Source: Roseovarius sp. THAF27
GTDB lineage: Bacteria; Pseudomonadota; Alphaproteobacteria; Rhodobacterales; Rhodobacteraceae
DNA: 64,000 nt
NCBI RefSeq assembly: GCF_009363655.1
Contig: NZ_CP045393.1
Span: forward strand, 2,232,001-2,296,000
Direction of reading: 5' to 3'
The notes beneath the pieces are model-generated. The model had not been told where the DNA came from. It searched no databases and saw only the letters and a program-made list of their open reading frames with translations. A program made the translations under genes and the position numbers. Shown piece by piece: positions 1 through 7,081 of the stretch. Numbering within the stretch: position 1 is the stretch's first letter; every line of letters begins with the position of its first letter.

Positions 1-387
1 CACCATCTCGACCTCGAGATGTGCTTTCATCTCCTTCGGCGACAGCTGCGTCTTCAGGTGGCCGGCCTCTTCCTCGCCCCCAAGGAACTGCATCGCGAGT
101 TGCCCGGCAAGCTCGTCCTTACGCGCCCGATCCGCCGCGTCCGACTGTTCGCGCCACATTCGCCAGGCGTAGCAATGGCTCAGCCGGAATTCGTATGCCT
201 GACCGTTGCCGCCTTTCTGGTGAACCGGAAACCCCTGGTCGATCCACCGCGTGATCGTGACCGTCGACGTGTTCATCGCCTTCGCGATCTGCGTCATGTT
301 GAACAGCTCGTCGCTCACCCCCTCGGGAAGAGGGAAAGCATCGACGTCAATCTCCTCCCCGTTCTCGAGGGTGATGATATTGGCCAT
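1..387 (-). CDS. Phage terminase small subunit, Nu1/DUF1441-like (3' end cut by window edge)
   Basis: 129 codons are visible and the frame is still open at the window edge. The product starts MANIITLENG and then carries a helix-turn-helix-like segment (FNMTQIAKAMNTSTVTITRW) followed by a basic helical stretch. This is the layout of Nu1/DUF1441 DNA-packaging proteins, which bind the cos or pac site and recruit the large terminase. The ATG at 387 follows AAAGAGGC. It lies beyond a terminator (458-493), so it probably has its own late promoter. Terminase large subunit, portal and capsid genes would be expected further left. Family call is from remembered sequence pattern, not a search. Confidence 0.72.
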   Translation of the reverse strand, partial: MANIITLENGEEIDVDAFPLPEGVSDELFNMTQIAKAMNTSTVTITRWIDQGFPVHQKGGNGQAYEFRLSHCYAWRMWREQSDAADRARKDELAGQLAMQFLGGEEEAGHLKTQLSPKEMKAHLEVEMV

Positions 388-705
388 TGCCTCTTTCCTG
401 ATTGTGCTGACAGTCGCCCGGCAAAGAGCAACAACAAGAACCCCAACCCCACGGGATAAAACAAAAATCGCACCGATTTTGACCGGGGTGCGAATTACCC
501 GCGGGCGGCGGGGCCCCGGGAAGGACCCAAACGGTCGGGCGGGCGGGGGGTGGGGATCGTGCGGCCGGGCGGCGGGGGTGCCATCCCCCAATGCCGCAAG
601 ACAGCGTGCCTCGCCGTCCCGGCCGAGGGATCACGATCCGTCCCCCGCCTCTGCCCCCCCCCGCGCCCCGACGGGCCGCAGCCACCCCTGCCCGGGGGTG
701 GTCAT
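388..705. other. Non-coding G/C-run-rich gap beside the terminase gene
   Basis: This 318-bp stretch has no convincing gene. It holds a leftward terminator (458-493), a run of G tracts at 537-555 with quadruplex spacing, a short hairpin at 574-589 (GGGGG/CCCCC arms) and an inverted repeat of GGATCGTG (554-561) with CACGATCC (632-639). A structured gap directly upstream of a terminase small-subunit gene is where phages often keep the cos/pac site, so that role is possible but unproven. Confidence 0.4.
458..493 (-). terminator. Rho-independent terminator of the leftward phage operon
   Basis: Read on the minus strand, TCGCACC (493-487) pairs perfectly with GGTGCGA (474-468) around a 12-nt loop and is followed by TTTTTGTTTT (467-458). 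It sits downstream of the tail-Z-like gene, the last gene of the early leftward operon, and upstream of the terminase gene. Confidence 0.8.
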
Positions 706-1377
706 TCACCGCGCGGTGCGCAGTGCCTGCTCGAACCGTTTCTCGAAATTCTCTTGCAGCGTCATCCGCATCCGACGCTCTGCCCGCTGATAGAAACGGA
801 ACGTCTTGCCATAGGTCGCGGGCCTGTCGGACAGGTGCACCACCTTCTTGATCTTGCGCCGCGCCATGCGCTGGTAGACGCCCGGCGCTAGCCCCGATCC
901 CGGACGCGGAACGAAGAACTTGCCGGCGCCCTTGCCGCCCTGCCCCTCGATCGCGGCGAGGACCTGGTTGCGCTGACCGCGCGACCAGTTGCCGTACTTG
1001 TCGCGCCGCGCCCCGCGCGCCGGATAGACCGACCGCACGCCCCCGGCCTTAACCTTCGAGGCCAGCCGCCGCTCCATCCCGGTCTGCGGACGGGTGCCGC
1101 CGGCCTCTTGCACCTCGAGGTAATGCCGCCCCGCCACCATCGTCTTGCGCAGCAGCATCGCCTGAAGCCGGTTCTTCGAGGCCCGCTGCACCCGGAACGC
1201 ATTGAGCGTGAACGGCTTGGGCCGGTCGAAGCTGACCTTCATCTCCAGCTCGACGGCGTCCTTGCCATCTTTGGCGGTATCGTTCAGCGCCAGCGCGGCC
1301 GCGAACGGCACCTGCCGCACTGCGATCTCGCCAAGACGTCGCTCAATCTCGCGCGTGTCGACATCTAGCGTGATCAT
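706..1377 (-). CDS. Phage minor tail protein Z-like protein
   Basis: 223 aa. The ATG at 1377 is chosen because GGAGG sits just upstream; an earlier in-frame start at 1431 lacks one. The N-terminus (ITLDVDTREIERRLGEIA) and the basic middle part (SFDRPKPFTLNAFRV, LRKTMVAGRHYLEV) look like the prophage minor tail protein Z family, a tail-completion or morphogenesis protein. It is rich in Arg and Lys, with a long basic C-terminal half (RMARRKIKKVVHL). It is the last gene before the terminator and terminase. It could also be another head-tail joining protein; the family assignment is from memory of the pattern. Confidence 0.55.
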   Translation of the reverse strand: MITLDVDTREIERRLGEIAVRQVPFAAALALNDTAKDGKDAVELEMKVSFDRPKPFTLNAFRVQRASKNRLQAMLLRKTMVAGRHYLEVQEAGGTRPQTGMERRLASKVKAGGVRSVYPARGARRDKYGNWSRGQRNQVLAAIEGQGGKGAGKFFVPRPGSGLAPGVYQRMARRKIKKVVHLSDRPATYGKTFRFYQRAERRMRMTLQENFEKRFEQALRTAR

Positions 1378-1473
1378 TCGGCCTCCGCCCAAAAGAAAAC
1401 GCCCGGGGCGGGATCTCCGCTCCGGGCGCAATTCGATTTCTGGCGTCTTGCATAGCCCTTGAGATTTTCGAAG

Positions 1474-1884
1474 TCAATCCTCCAATTGCAGACGCAGCCG
1501 CCTGGAGGCTTCATCAGGGTATGCGACAGCGAACTGAAGGAAGGATTTAAGCCGACCGTCACAGCGGAACCACTCGGCCCGAAAACGGTATTCCTCGAAC
1601 AGCCGATGCGCCCTCCACTCTTCGCGACGGCTCGCGCCACGCGCCACAAAGACATTCACCAGCGCATAGGGGCAGCCCGCCTGCAAGGCGTCAACCCGGC
1701 GCGCGATCTTGTCGATGTTCTGGACGAAACCGATCTTTATTAGGTTCGCCCCCGCGGCGGAGAGGAAGTATATTCCCGAAACCTGCGAGACCTGATTTGC
1801 CACGACAGCTCTGGTGCCGTCGCGTTCGTCAAAGCCAGCCTCTTGAAGCAATAGCAGCTCTTCAGCGGATGGGGTCGAATGCAT
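1474..1884 (-). CDS. GIY-YIG nuclease family protein (MUG113/T5orf172-like)
   Basis: 136 aa. ATG at 1884 follows AAGGAG. The centre reads GIYFLSAAGANLIKIGFVQ followed about 15 residues later by RRVDALQAGCPYAL and EEWRAHRLFEEYRFRAEWF. This is the pattern of the GIY-YIG-related Mug113/T5orf172 domain (GIYFL for GIY, IKIG, R..LQ..., E..H..F...R..GEWF). The N-terminal ~35 residues are unique. Such proteins are common in phages and defence islands; a nicking or endonuclease role is a family inference. No DNA substrate can be named from sequence. Confidence 0.65.
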   Translation of the reverse strand: MHSTPSAEELLLLQEAGFDERDGTRAVVANQVSQVSGIYFLSAAGANLIKIGFVQNIDKIARRVDALQAGCPYALVNVFVARGASRREEWRAHRLFEEYRFRAEWFRCDGRLKSFLQFAVAYPDEASRRLRLQLED

Positions 1885-1929
1885 CTAGATCTCCTTTGGC
1901 GGTCTGTGCACAACCTTAGCACAGGCTGC

Positions 1930-2625
1930 TCAGGCTTGATCCGCGTTTTGCCAGGGCCGCTGGCAAGGCATGGTCTCAGTCAGCGCGAACCGCCGCATCT
2001 CGTTGTTCGCAAGGGCGCAGCGGACGGAAAGAAGCGCGCTCCACCATTCGAGGTAACCCCTTCTGACACGGGCGATTTCCTGCGCGGTGTCCCGGTAGAC
2101 GATCGGGCATGCCATGAGCGGCGCGGCTCGCACCCGGCCGCGGCTGACATACTGCACCACGCCCATCTTTTCGGTCTTGGCATAGGCGCCGTGGCGGGTG
2201 TTGCGCCATTCGCGCGGCTCGACACGGGGGCGCATATCCTGCCCCCAGTCCGGAGTGCGGCCGGCGCGAGCAAGCTCGGCGACCATCGTGGCCAGCCGCC
2301 AGGGCAGAGCGATCTTGACCATCGCGGCGACCAGGTCGGCATCCTCGTGCGGATAGCTGCGACCGGGCGTGGCGTCGACCCGAACGCCAATCCCGCGCGC
2401 CCCATCCTTGCCGATCGCCAGCATGTCGCACACGTTGGCCGTCTGGGACCTCGCCGCGTATTCCCGCACGATGCCGGTGTCGCGCAGATCGTCGTACTCG
2501 AGCTGCGCATGTTCGACCGCAAAGGCCCATTCCAGCAGCGACCGGATCGAGATCAGCTCCTTGCCCGCATCGTCGACAGGGCGGGCGGGCTGATCATTCG
2601 CAGGTGTCTTGCGCAACGGCATCAT
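1930..2625 (-). CDS. Phage protein of unknown function
   Basis: 231 aa from the ATG at 2625, which overlaps the upstream stop (ATGATGA arrangement). I do not recognise the family. It is a soluble protein with conserved-looking blocks IRSLLEWAFAVEHAQLEYDD, IALPWRLATMVAELARAG and RRGYLEWWSALLSVRCAL, all likely helical. It lies at the end of the early operon, just before nuclease, tail and packaging genes. That is where late-gene activators sit in many phages, but no DNA-binding motif is obvious, so this is only a positional hint. Confidence 0.6.
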   Translation of the reverse strand: MMPLRKTPANDQPARPVDDAGKELISIRSLLEWAFAVEHAQLEYDDLRDTGIVREYAARSQTANVCDMLAIGKDGARGIGVRVDATPGRSYPHEDADLVAAMVKIALPWRLATMVAELARAGRTPDWGQDMRPRVEPREWRNTRHGAYAKTEKMGVVQYVSRGRVRAAPLMACPIVYRDTAQEIARVRRGYLEWWSALLSVRCALANNEMRRFALTETMPCQRPWQNADQA

Positions 2626-3221
2626 GCGCCACCCCCGTCGATCAGCGCCTCGACGTCGGTCCAGGTCTTTTCGTACCAGTCGAGCCACTGCAGGTCGTCG
2701 TCGAAATTGGCCCGTCCGCGCCGGCGGATCACGTCGCGGATGCGCTCGGCCTTGTCGTTCCATTTCGCAGCCACCTCGGCCACGCGCGCCTTGTCGCCGG
2801 GCATCACCGGCGGGCGCTTGTGCTTCTTCCAGAACTCGTACTCGGCCACGTGGCGCCCGGCCTCGAGCGCGGCTGGCCCCGCCCTGGACGCAAACCAGCG
2901 CAGCAGCTCGGGCGCATGCTCCAGCGGCCGCGGCTCGAACGCTTCGGCCAAGCCGATGATGCAGGCATAGCTGGGCCAGAAGTCGCGGCTGGAGCCGTCG
3001 CCCTTGGTCGCCAGCGACCGGCGCAGAGCGCGCAGCCCGTCGTCGGTCATGTAGGCCAGGCTGTCGGCCACCCGGTCGAGGAAGTTGCGATGATCCTCAT
3101 CCGAGGTCTTCACCCGCTTTCGAAACCCGTCGGCGGCCAGGGGATGGATCAGCAGGCGGCGCACCCGGGCGCGCTTGCCTTCGTCGGTCGTCATGGCGTC
3201 GGTGGTCACGGCGCTGCTCAT
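2622..3221 (-). CDS. Phage protein of unknown function
   Basis: 199 aa. ATG at 3221 follows AAAGGAG and overlaps the upstream stop by four bases. It is Arg- and Trp-rich and mostly helical. The C-terminal third (RIRDVIRRRGRANFDDDLQWLDWYEKTWTDVEALI) is a likely coiled or helical-bundle tail. It follows the replication-initiator-like gene immediately, so a helper role in replication (helicase loader position) is plausible by gene order only. No Walker or zinc motif is seen. Confidence 0.6.
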   Translation of the reverse strand: MSSAVTTDAMTTDEGKRARVRRLLIHPLAADGFRKRVKTSDEDHRNFLDRVADSLAYMTDDGLRALRRSLATKGDGSSRDFWPSYACIIGLAEAFEPRPLEHAPELLRWFASRAGPAALEAGRHVAEYEFWKKHKRPPVMPGDKARVAEVAAKWNDKAERIRDVIRRRGRANFDDDLQWLDWYEKTWTDVEALIDGGGA

Positions 3222-3946
3222 CGCGTGCTCCTTTCGCGGGTCATGGATTGGGCGGTTTGGATCAGGGCGAGACCGTCGGCCTCGGCGATCATCTTCTCGG
3301 CAATGGCGCCCCAGATCAGCCGGGGCACAGCGCCGAGGATGGCAGGCTGAAGCGAGGCGATGTTACCGCCCTTCTCAACCCAGAGGATCAGCTGTCGCGC
3401 CTCTTCGATTTCGGCTTGGGAAAAGCGGTTTTCTCCCGCGTGCGTACGCGCGCCCGCGCGTGCGCCATGGTTCTCCCATGGTTTATCTATATTATGGCTC
3501 GATGCAGATTTGCCCCCTTTACCGTGCAAATCTGCCCCCTTTTCGGACCCGTAATAGGGGGCAGGATTGCCCCCTTTTGGGGGGGCAGATTTGCCCCCTT
3601 TTAGATGGATGATTTTGGCCCGCGTGAGGAACCCGTAATTGGTGTTGTTGCCCCGGCCGAGACCCCCGTCGCGGGTCAGCCAGCCGGCCTCGATCAGCTC
3701 GCGCACGGCCCGTTTCGCGGTGTCCTGGGACCGGCCCAGGATCTCGGCGATCTGGCGGAAAGACGGGTCGCAGCGCATGGTCTGCGCGTTGGTGAAATCG
3801 AGCGCCAGGACATGCGCCGTCAGCTTGGCACGGTCGCTCAGATCGGCGTCGCGGCGCACGCCCTCGAGCCAGCTGAAGCGCTGGTGCTTCCACTCGTTGG
3901 CGGCGATCAACCTGATCTCGGATTTATACGCGGCGGCACTGCCCAT
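3218..3946 (-). CDS. Winged-helix phage replication protein (O-like initiator)
   Basis: 242 aa. Residues ~30-105 form a winged helix-turn-helix (SDRAKLTAHVLALDFTNA... FRQIAEILGRSQDTAKRAVR, ELIEAGWLTRDGG) of the type found in phage replication initiators. Residues ~115-150 contain repeated KGGKSAPPKGGNPAP-like peptides, encoded by repeated DNA (3504-3602). The C-terminus carries a helical domain (EIEEARQLILWVEKGGNIAS). Initiators of lambda-like phages carry their origin iterons inside the gene, and this gene has exactly such repeats in its middle, so it is the best candidate for origin recognition. The next gene overlaps by four bases. Confidence 0.6.
   Translation of the reverse strand: MGSAAAYKSEIRLIAANEWKHQRFSWLEGVRRDADLSDRAKLTAHVLALDFTNAQTMRCDPSFRQIAEILGRSQDTAKRAVRELIEAGWLTRDGGLGRGNNTNYGFLTRAKIIHLKGGKSAPPKGGNPAPYYGSEKGADLHGKGGKSASSHNIDKPWENHGARAGARTHAGENRFSQAEIEEARQLILWVEKGGNIASLQPAILGAVPRLIWGAIAEKMIAEADGLALIQTAQSMTRERSTR
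3504..3602. repeat. Iteron-like repeats inside the initiator gene, candidate phage origin
   Basis: Four copies of a GCAGATTTGCCCCCTTT-type unit begin at 3504, 3526, 3561 and 3585. The variants are GCAAATCTG and GCAGGATTG at the left end of the unit. One copy also forms a palindrome with the preceding GGGGGCA (about 3557-3575). The unit encodes the KGG(K/N)(S/P)A peptide repeats of the replication protein. Repeat identity is higher than coding constraint alone would require. Confidence 0.65.
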
Positions 3947-4084
3947 GGGCGCGACTGTCCTTGCCTGTCATGCCCCGGAACGCCTCTGGCGGGCGGTGAC
4001 GGGGCGGTCTGCGGTGATGGCGAAACCCTGCCTCTCAGGGTGCGCAGGCGCGTCTGTCGGCGCCTTGCACGGTGGTGGTGGGGG

Positions 4085-4462
4085 TCAGGGAGGGCGCAGG
4101 TCGGCGGACAGCCCCGCCTCTTCCATCATCACCCGCCTGACGCGATTCAGCACCTTGCGCTTGACCCGTACGCGCCCGACGATGACGGCCGCATCGCAGA
4201 CGTAGCTTAGGCCCGGCAACGCGCAGTCAGGATCATACGTGACCTCTCCTACGGTCCTGACCTTGTAGACCCGCCCATCGCCTGAAGGATGCAGTGACGC
4301 GAACATCGCCGCGGATCGCGGATCTGGCGTGACGTACACCTTGCCGGGATCACATACGCCGGCGGCGCCGAATTCGGCAGATGATTTTACGCCGGTAACC
4401 GATGCAGGCAGTATGCGATCCCCGATCTTCAGGCCGGGCGGCCCGCCGTGATAGCAGATCAT
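4085..4462 (-). CDS. Arr-like (rifampin ADP-ribosyltransferase fold) phage protein
   Basis: 125 aa. The order of blocks is that of the small Arr family: YHGGPPGLKIGDRILP at the N-terminus (cf. the HGT...L..GD...P motif), VYVTPDPRSAAMFA in the middle, GDGRVYKVRTVGEVTYDPDC, and a C-terminal YVCDAAVIVGRV strand. Candidate catalytic residues are H5, Y43 and D90, matching the His-Tyr-Asp set of Arr. Arr enzymes use NAD to ADP-ribosylate rifampicin; phage versions more likely modify host protein or nucleic acid, but the target is unknown. It lies between the DHH phosphoesterase and replication genes. The fold call is from motif order only. Confidence 0.6.
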   Translation of the reverse strand: MICYHGGPPGLKIGDRILPASVTGVKSSAEFGAAGVCDPGKVYVTPDPRSAAMFASLHPSGDGRVYKVRTVGEVTYDPDCALPGLSYVCDAAVIVGRVRVKRKVLNRVRRVMMEEAGLSADLRPP

Positions 4463-4471
4463 ATCAGCCTC

Positions 4472-5380
4472 CTATCTGGAATCGTTGGCGGTGAGCCTGA
4501 AGCCTGCCGCGTTGCGATGACCGCCACCGCCGTGCGCCTTCGCAATCTCGGACACGTCCGATCGCTCATCTCGGCTGCGCAGCGAGTAGGTGATCCCCTC
4601 CCGGTTCTGGATTACCGCTGCAGCGAATGGCGCGTCCGGGTGCATGTCCAAGAGCGTGTGGCAGGTGTCCGAGACGAAATCGTAAGGGCACGTATAGGTC
4701 ACGGCCACGCCGTCGTGGCCGAAGAAATGCTGCACCCCAGCCGTTTCGCAGATGGCCTTGATCCTCTGGTCGTAGAACCGCTTGATCGCTCTGGCCTCGC
4801 CGAGGAACCGATCTGGATCATCGCTGTAGAGCGCCGCCGCCGCGTCCCATTGCGCGAAGTCCCGGTCGAGCGATCGCAGGTACATGCTGACCAGCTTCGT
4901 GTCGGGTCGATTGAACCGCCAGAGGTCGCGGTCCTCGACGGCCAAGATCAACTCGGGCGTCTCGTTGCCGGGAAAAGCGAAGTCCCACGCCATGCGCGCG
5001 CCGGATCGCTCCATGTCGAACTCGACCAGCACCTCCTCCCGCCATGTCCCGGTCATTCGGTCGAAGCACCGCCCTACATTGTCGATCGTCGGGCGAACCA
5101 CCTGGTGCAGGCCGGACAAGCGCTCCCTTGCCGTCTTGTGGTGATCGAGCATGAGGACCCGACCGCCGCGATTGACCACATCTTCGCACTGCTCCGGAGG
5201 GATCGAAAAGTCTGCGATCAACACGTCTTTCCCGCTCGGGTCGAAGTCGGGCAGCGGTCGGCCATAGTTGCTGGGCAGGAACTCGATGACGTCGCCCCAC
5301 TTCTTGTGAACCGCCCATGCGGCGGCAAAGCCGTCGTCGCAGTTGTCGTGGTACATCAGCACATTGGGTTGATATGGCAT
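4472..5380 (-). CDS. DHH/DHHA1-family phosphoesterase
   Basis: 302 aa. Metal-binding motifs of the DHH superfamily are clear: YHDNCDDG (residues 10-17), IADFS (D57), LDHH (79-81), an acidic EDRD near 149, and the C-terminal GGGGHRNAAGF motif of DHHA1. The family includes NrnA/oligoribonucleases and cyclic-dinucleotide phosphodiesterases. In a prophage it could recycle short RNA/DNA or destroy signalling nucleotides. Which substrate cannot be read from sequence. The first motif has N-C between the acidic residues instead of the common DxDA/DxDG. ATG at 5380. Confidence 0.82.
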   Translation of the reverse strand: MPYQPNVLMYHDNCDDGFAAAWAVHKKWGDVIEFLPSNYGRPLPDFDPSGKDVLIADFSIPPEQCEDVVNRGGRVLMLDHHKTARERLSGLHQVVRPTIDNVGRCFDRMTGTWREEVLVEFDMERSGARMAWDFAFPGNETPELILAVEDRDLWRFNRPDTKLVSMYLRSLDRDFAQWDAAAALYSDDPDRFLGEARAIKRFYDQRIKAICETAGVQHFFGHDGVAVTYTCPYDFVSDTCHTLLDMHPDAPFAAAVIQNREGITYSLRSRDERSDVSEIAKAHGGGGHRNAAGFRLTANDSR

Positions 5381-5394
5381 GGATACCTTCGCTC

Positions 5395-5496
5395 CTATTC
5401 CTTTGGGGCCGGGCGGCGATCCTCGCCGGCGACGTCGGTCGTGCGCAAAGTCATAGCAATGCTTCTTCCTGCTCGATGGGCCGCGGATTTGCTCAT
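5395..5496 (-). CDS. 33-codon ORF made by duplication of the ParB-like gene start
   Basis: It starts ATG at 5496, overlapping the stop of the ParB-like gene (ATGA), and ends TAG at 5395. Its second half, MTLRTTDVAGEDRRPAPKE, repeats the first residues of the ParB-like protein (MTLRTIDVAGEDRRPAPKD). The DNA of 5399-5486 is 79/88 identical to 6295-6382, ribosome-binding site included. It may be a translated leader, a relic, or a recombination scar. A function is not evident. Confidence 0.4.
   Translation of the reverse strand: MSKSAAHRAGRSIAMTLRTTDVAGEDRRPAPKE
5399..5486 (-). repeat. 88-bp direct repeat, downstream copy
   Basis: Ungapped match to 6295-6382 with 9 differences. It includes the GAAGGAG-like ribosome-binding site, the ATG and the first 19 codons of the ParB-like gene. 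The copies flank the rest of that gene, so recombination between them would delete it cleanly. Confidence 0.85.
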
Positions 5497-6350
5497 GCCG
5501 CCACCTTTCCGGCCTGCCAGGCCCTCAACTTTGCCGTCACGGCCCCGGTCAACAGCTTGTGCATGGGCGTGTTGTAATACTCGCCTTTCCGGTCCGCTCG
5601 CAGGCGCAGGCAGGCCTTCTCGATCGACCAGATGTCGTTCTGTGCCAGGAAGTCGCCAATCACCTCGCCGCGCGTGATACCGCAGGACTGCGCCGCCTCT
5701 GTCAGCGTGCGCAGCCACATCGCCCCGAAGAGCGCCGGATCGGTCGCAGCCCCCCCCCGGCAGGCATCGACCATCAACCCGTCGAGCACGGCGACCAGGA
5801 ACGTGCCCTTGTCGGCCGCGACCAGCTGGCGGATCATCGAGACGCAGAAGACCTCGCCCGGCTTCTTGTGCGCCGCGCTCTTGTTGTAGGTCATCAGCTT
5901 GCACCCTGCCCGGCTGACCGTGGCGTCGCACTGCACCGCCCAGGGCTCCAGCGCAGCCAGGGCGGCGCGGAACACCTGGTTCGGCGTCAGGGCGGTGACC
6001 ATGCCATTGATCCACGAGAACGCCGCAGCGGCCTGTTGCGGCGTCAGAACCTTGACCAGCGCCGGCACCTCATCGATACCGCAGAGCGCGGCCGCATGCG
6101 TCCGGTGCTGACCATCGATGATCTCGAACGTGGTGTCGCCCACCTGGTTGACGTCCAGCGCACCGAACTTCGACCAGCTGAAGTTGTCGGCGATCTTGCG
6201 GATGGTCTGCCGGCCGCGCGCCTCGATCGCACGCTGATAGCCAGTGTTGATCACCAGCTGGTCGATGCGGATCCAGCGCAGTTCGGGCCGGGTGTCCTTG
6301 GGTGCCGGGCGGCGATCCTCGCCAGCCACGTCGATTGTGCGCAACGTCAT
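5493..6350 (-). CDS. ParB-N/Srx-domain phage protein
   Basis: 285 aa from the ATG at 6350, which is preceded by GAAGGAG and overlaps the upstream stop (ATGA). The N-terminal domain shows the ParB/sulfiredoxin signature: IRIDQLVINTGYQRAIE, a helix, NQVGDTTFEIIDGQHRTHAA (GQHR in place of the canonical G.RR/GERR). It continues with a helical C-terminal part. Phage members of this fold may be nucleases, CTP/ATP-binding switches or replication accessory proteins rather than partition factors, since no ParA is next to it. Same direction as the whole early operon. Confidence 0.65.
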   Translation of the reverse strand: MTLRTIDVAGEDRRPAPKDTRPELRWIRIDQLVINTGYQRAIEARGRQTIRKIADNFSWSKFGALDVNQVGDTTFEIIDGQHRTHAAALCGIDEVPALVKVLTPQQAAAAFSWINGMVTALTPNQVFRAALAALEPWAVQCDATVSRAGCKLMTYNKSAAHKKPGEVFCVSMIRQLVAADKGTFLVAVLDGLMVDACRGGAATDPALFGAMWLRTLTEAAQSCGITRGEVIGDFLAQNDIWSIEKACLRLRADRKGEYYNTPMHKLLTGAVTAKLRAWQAGKVAA

Positions 6351-6382
6351 AGCAATGCTCCTTCCCGCTCGATGGGCCGCGG
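6295..6382 (-). repeat. 88-bp direct repeat, upstream copy at the ParB-like gene start
   Basis: This copy spans the ribosome-binding site and start codon of the ParB-like gene. See the matching copy at 5399-5486. Confidence 0.85.
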
Positions 6383-7081
6383 CAGCAGTTCGGGTGGCAG
6401 CGGCGGGTAATCGCCCGGGCGGGTCAGCCGCGCGCGCGTGCCGGGGGCGATCCATTCCTTCAGCGTGCGCCCCGGCTTGCCCGCGCCCCAGATCAGCCAG
6501 GAATAGGCAGTGGCCGAGGTCGGTTTTTCGGTGACAAAGGCCTGCTTTTTTTCGTTCCACCGGGTGACCGGCACGTCGGGATCGAGGCACAGCCCCTTCC
6601 ACAGCACCACGCGCTCGCAGAATTGCAGCTCCAGGCTGGGCGGGTTCTCTGCGAAGAGCCGCGCGTGCCGGCCTTCACCCTCGCAGAAGGCACTGCGCAC
6701 GAAGACGGCGACGTGACGCGCATGGCTCAGACCGCGATGAATGAACGCCTCGCCCAGCTTGAAGGGCGGATTGGTGATCATCCAGGTCACGTCGGGCGGT
6801 GGTGGCCCCAGCAGGTAGTCGCGCACCGGAAAGCCGGCGCCATAGTCGAACACGTCCGCGCCGCGCGCATCGGCGAAGTATTCCGCCAGCACCTTGTGCA
6901 TGTGGCCCCGGTTCGCCGCCGGATCCTCGGCACTCGCCAGCGGCGGCAACAGGCCCTTGTTGCGGATCGTCTCGCAGAGCGCCCGCGTGGCCCAGGGTGG
7001 CGTCGGGAAATCATCGAGACTGTCATGCGCCTCGTGTCGCTGCTGGCGCACAGCAGCGGAGATGTTGCCGGGGGCGGTCAT
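6347..7081 (-). CDS. DNA adenine methyltransferase-like protein (NPPF motif)
   Basis: 244 aa. The key motif WMITNPPF (motif IV, NPPF) marks an N6-adenine or related aminomethyltransferase. The motif-I region reads EDPAANRGHMHKVLAEYF, then DVFDYG. The N-terminus DDFPTPPWATRAL is typical of phage and mobile-element methylases. Likely use is to mark phage DNA against restriction, or regulation. No restriction enzyme is adjacent, so it looks like an orphan methylase. The target sequence is unknown. It overlaps both neighbours by four bases. Confidence 0.75.
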   Translation of the reverse strand: MTAPGNISAAVRQQRHEAHDSLDDFPTPPWATRALCETIRNKGLLPPLASAEDPAANRGHMHKVLAEYFADARGADVFDYGAGFPVRDYLLGPPPPDVTWMITNPPFKLGEAFIHRGLSHARHVAVFVRSAFCEGEGRHARLFAENPPSLELQFCERVVLWKGLCLDPDVPVTRWNEKKQAFVTEKPTSATAYSWLIWGAGKPGRTLKEWIAPGTRARLTRPGDYPPLPPELLPRPIEREGALL

